Part shown: piece by piece, positions 60,208 through 64,000 of the stretch
Layout: every line of letters begins with the position of its first letter
Numbering within the stretch: position 1 is the stretch's first letter
Source: Paenibacillus anaericanus
Lineage (GTDB): Bacteria; Bacillota; Bacilli; Paenibacillales; Paenibacillaceae
NCBI RefSeq assembly: GCF_003994475.1
Contig: NZ_RZNY01000001.1
Location: 239,714-303,713 of the forward strand
Reading direction: 5' to 3'
Length of the DNA stretch: 64,000 nt
The notes under the pieces: generated by a model
What the model was told of the DNA's origin: nothing
Databases searched by the model: none
The model's input: only the letters and a program-made list of their open reading frames with translations
Position numbers and translations under genes: made by a program

Positions 60208-61614
60208 CTAATCACGAGGCGGTTTATTCTTGAGCCACTTCGGAGCCCCTTTGTTCTTACGATCTAGGTCGCGGTCTCTCTTGCGTGCACCATTTGGAGT
60301 CCCACTCCGCTTATCAGCAGTCGTAGAAGCTTTCGGTTTCGCTGGTCGACTTGAAGGACGAGTCGCTGATGTGCGAGCTACATCCGACTTTCCCACAGGA
60401 CTCTTCTCATCTCTACCACTAGGTCTTGTCTTATCCCCTGAACTGCCGGAACTCTTATCACGTCCAACCATGCCACTTTGTGGTTCCATAACTTTTCCGG
60501 CATACATGGTTAAAGACGTAATCTCTATACCCAATTCCTTAGAAAATTTACGCATAATAAACTCTTCTTTGGGTGTGACAATGGATACAGCTAGTCCTTT
60601 ATTGCCCATTCGTCCCGTACGACCAGCTCGGTGTACATAATGTTCGGAATCAATAGGGGGATCCAAGTTAACAATTAAGGCCAAATCCTCGATATCTAAC
60701 CCGCGAGCAGCCACGTCACTTGCAACAAGCAGTTTATGCTTTCCATCACGGAAGCGTTGAAGTGTCAGGCTTCTTGCTGTTTTATCCGCATCGCCATACA
60801 GTGCACCGGCACTCAATCCGACGTGATTCATTTTGGCTTCCACTTCTGTAATATTATCCGTATTGTTAATAAACACTATCGTCCTTGCGGGATTATAGTG
60901 ACGTACAATCCGCCGCAATGTATCGATTTTGTCCCGCTCATCACAGATGAAATATACATGTTCCAGACTTTTCGAAGTCCGCTGCTCAGGCTCTATACCA
61001 ACCACGACTTGATCTTTCATCTCACGTGCTGCCATCGCCCGAATCTGTGGATTGATCGTCGCTGAAAGAAACATAAGCTGCCGTTCCCGAAGGGTCCCGC
61101 GTAGAATATGCTCCAATTCCGTCGTTCCGCCGAGTTGGAACATTTGATCTACCTCGTCCACAACGACCGTCCGCACTGTATGAAGCTTCAACTTACGCAA
61201 GGCCACGATTTCACGGATTCTACCCGGCGTTCCCACTACCAATTGAGGATGTAGTCTCAATCGCTCTATCTGCCGTTTGATCGCTGCCCCACCAATAAGG
61301 GCTTGGACTTGAACACCCAGTGCTTCTCCATACTTCTCTGCTTCTCTAAGTATCTGTATAGCTAGTTCCTGGGTAGGTGCAAGAATCAATCCTTGCAACG
61401 TCTTCTCCTCAGGATTTATTCTCTGCAACAATGGTAGAAGATAAGCCAGCGTCTTCCCAGTTCCCGTCTGCGACTGGGCAAGCACATCACGACCTTCCAA
61501 AGCAGCAGGAATCGTCTCCGCCTGTACCGGTGACGGTTCAATAATACCGTACTCTGCCAGTTTAGCCGCAAGCGGCTCGCTGATCCCGAGTCCAGCAAAA
61601 GTAATCATTGTCAT
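60208..61614 (-). CDS. DEAD-box-type RNA helicase with basic tail
   Basis: The 468-residue helicase has the standard motifs: GISEPLAAKLAEYGIIEPSP with Q, AQSQTGTGKTLAYLLP, PTQELAIQ, VDEVDQMF (DEVD in place of DEAD), SATINPQI, ASDVAARGLDIEDLALIVNL and HRAGRTGRMGNKGLAVSIVT. A tail of about 100 residues is Lys/Arg/Ser-rich and probably binds RNA. The start follows AAAGGATGAAT. It may act in ribosome assembly or cold adaptation, like other Firmicute helicases. Confidence 0.93.
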   Translation of the reverse strand: MTMITFAGLGISEPLAAKLAEYGIIEPSPVQAETIPAALEGRDVLAQSQTGTGKTLAYLLPLLQRINPEEKTLQGLILAPTQELAIQILREAEKYGEALGVQVQALIGGAAIKRQIERLRLHPQLVVGTPGRIREIVALRKLKLHTVRTVVVDEVDQMFQLGGTTELEHILRGTLRERQLMFLSATINPQIRAMAAREMKDQVVVGIEPEQRTSKSLEHVYFICDERDKIDTLRRIVRHYNPARTIVFINNTDNITEVEAKMNHVGLSAGALYGDADKTARSLTLQRFRDGKHKLLVASDVAARGLDIEDLALIVNLDPPIDSEHYVHRAGRTGRMGNKGLAVSIVTPKEEFIMRKFSKELGIEITSLTMYAGKVMEPQSGMVGRDKSSGSSGDKTRPSGRDEKSPVGKSDVARTSATRPSSRPAKPKASTTADKRSGTPNGARKRDRDLDRKNKGAPKWLKNKPPRD

Positions 61615-61695
61615 TTATATTCATCCTTTATTCAATAGTAGTCTCGTAAGCGTAGTTGTAATAAGGACACGAGCTGTCTCTGCTTCCTCGCCCAC

Positions 61696-61876
61696 TTCTA
61701 GAAGTGCGGTAATCAAGAGGCGAAGAAACCGTTTGAATCTGGAGAAGCGTCAGCGTTCGTCTTTGCAGTCGGATTATTACCATTTCCGGTTAATTAAATC
61801 AAATAATCCAACTGCAACAACGATCGAAGGATCAAATGGTATTCATAGCTGTAATTTTCTCACCGCACTTCTAGAA
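61696..61876. mobile_element. MITE-like palindromic element, 181 bp
   Basis: A perfect 15-bp inverted repeat, TTCTAGAAGTGCGGT (61696-61710) and ACCGCACTTCTAGAA (61862-61876), bounds a non-coding element. Inside it TTGCAGTCGGATTATT (61763-61778) and AATAATCCAACTGCAA (61802-61817) pair at 15 of 16 bases. The element could fold into a long double hairpin. No open frame of interest is inside. Other repeats or target duplications are not visible in this window. Confidence 0.45.
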
Positions 61877-62015
61877 ATCATTATTTTCATTATATGTCAT
61901 AAACCCAAGCTACACCAAATGATAATCAAAAGCAGCAAGAGAACGAGCAAATGGACCAGGCAAGGATATTCCCTTTGCCCAGTCCAATTATCAAAAAATC
62001 ATTCTGTAATTATAT

Positions 62016-63854
<1,839 letters not shown>

Positions 63855-64000
63855 TTATTGTAGGGGATAAACCACCAAAAGTATTTGCACATTTCAGTTT
63901 TTCTTTATACATTTTGGACAAGTGATTCTTTTCATTTGAAGCTGGCGTACAACATGATGTAATAAAGACATGAACTCTATACAACGAAAAATTACGTATT

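Overview
The window reads as a chromosome segment of a Gram-positive, endospore-forming bacterium, most likely Paenibacillus or a close relative. The evidence is strong GGAGG-type ribosome binding sites with many TTG and GTG starts, sporulation genes (a gerE fragment, YhcN/YlaJ and YjcZ proteins, CgeB and YheC/D families), a ykoEDC transporter behind a TPP riboswitch, and an EfeUOB iron system behind a Fur box. I had no database access; family names come from recognising the translated sequences.

Positions 1 to about 24,945 are most of a siphovirus-type prophage, all on the minus strand and continuing beyond position 1. In transcription order it has small accessory and early genes with two tRNA-like elements, a replication-type HTH protein, a Com-like zinc ribbon protein and an HNH nuclease. 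The HK97-type head module follows: terminases, portal, ClpP-like protease and capsid. Then come connectors, the tail tube, the tail chaperones, a 1667-residue tape measure, Dit, a beta-helix spike and a Tal-like tail protein. The integrase, repressor and lysis genes are not in the window. Three -1 frameshift signals are visible, each a slippery heptamer followed by a possible hairpin. One is the classic tail chaperone G/GT shift. The other two would add homologous 94-residue C-terminal domains (about 55% identical by eye) to the major capsid protein and the tail tube protein.

The right edge of the prophage lies at a GerE-like gene cut off after 51 codons (24,942-25,097). GerE is the late mother-cell sporulation regulator. 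A sigma-K-like promoter sits in front of the fragment. The simplest reading is a prophage integrated into gerE, possibly excised during sporulation as other sporulation-gene intervening elements are.

From 25,225 the chromosome carries glpK, Fur-controlled efeO-efeB-efeU, a MarR regulator, an RpiR-nagB-nagA amino sugar operon, and a YhcN-type lipoprotein. A long minus-strand cluster (35,896-45,823) follows, with glycosyltransferases, a nucleotidyltransferase and small helical proteins. It looks like a spore-surface glycosylation locus. Most of its enzymes share an arginine/lysine-rich N-terminal tail and a short Gly/Tyr repeat. After it come a dGTPase, a CotSA-like glycosyltransferase and a YheC/D protein.

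The last part holds ykoEDC with its TPP riboswitch, psd, a DUF4097-type lipoprotein, an AraC regulator, an aminotransferase, a YjcZ peptide, ecsAB, a DEAD-box helicase, a MITE-like inverted-repeat element, and a lipoprotein flavoprotein reductase with an FMN-binding domain.
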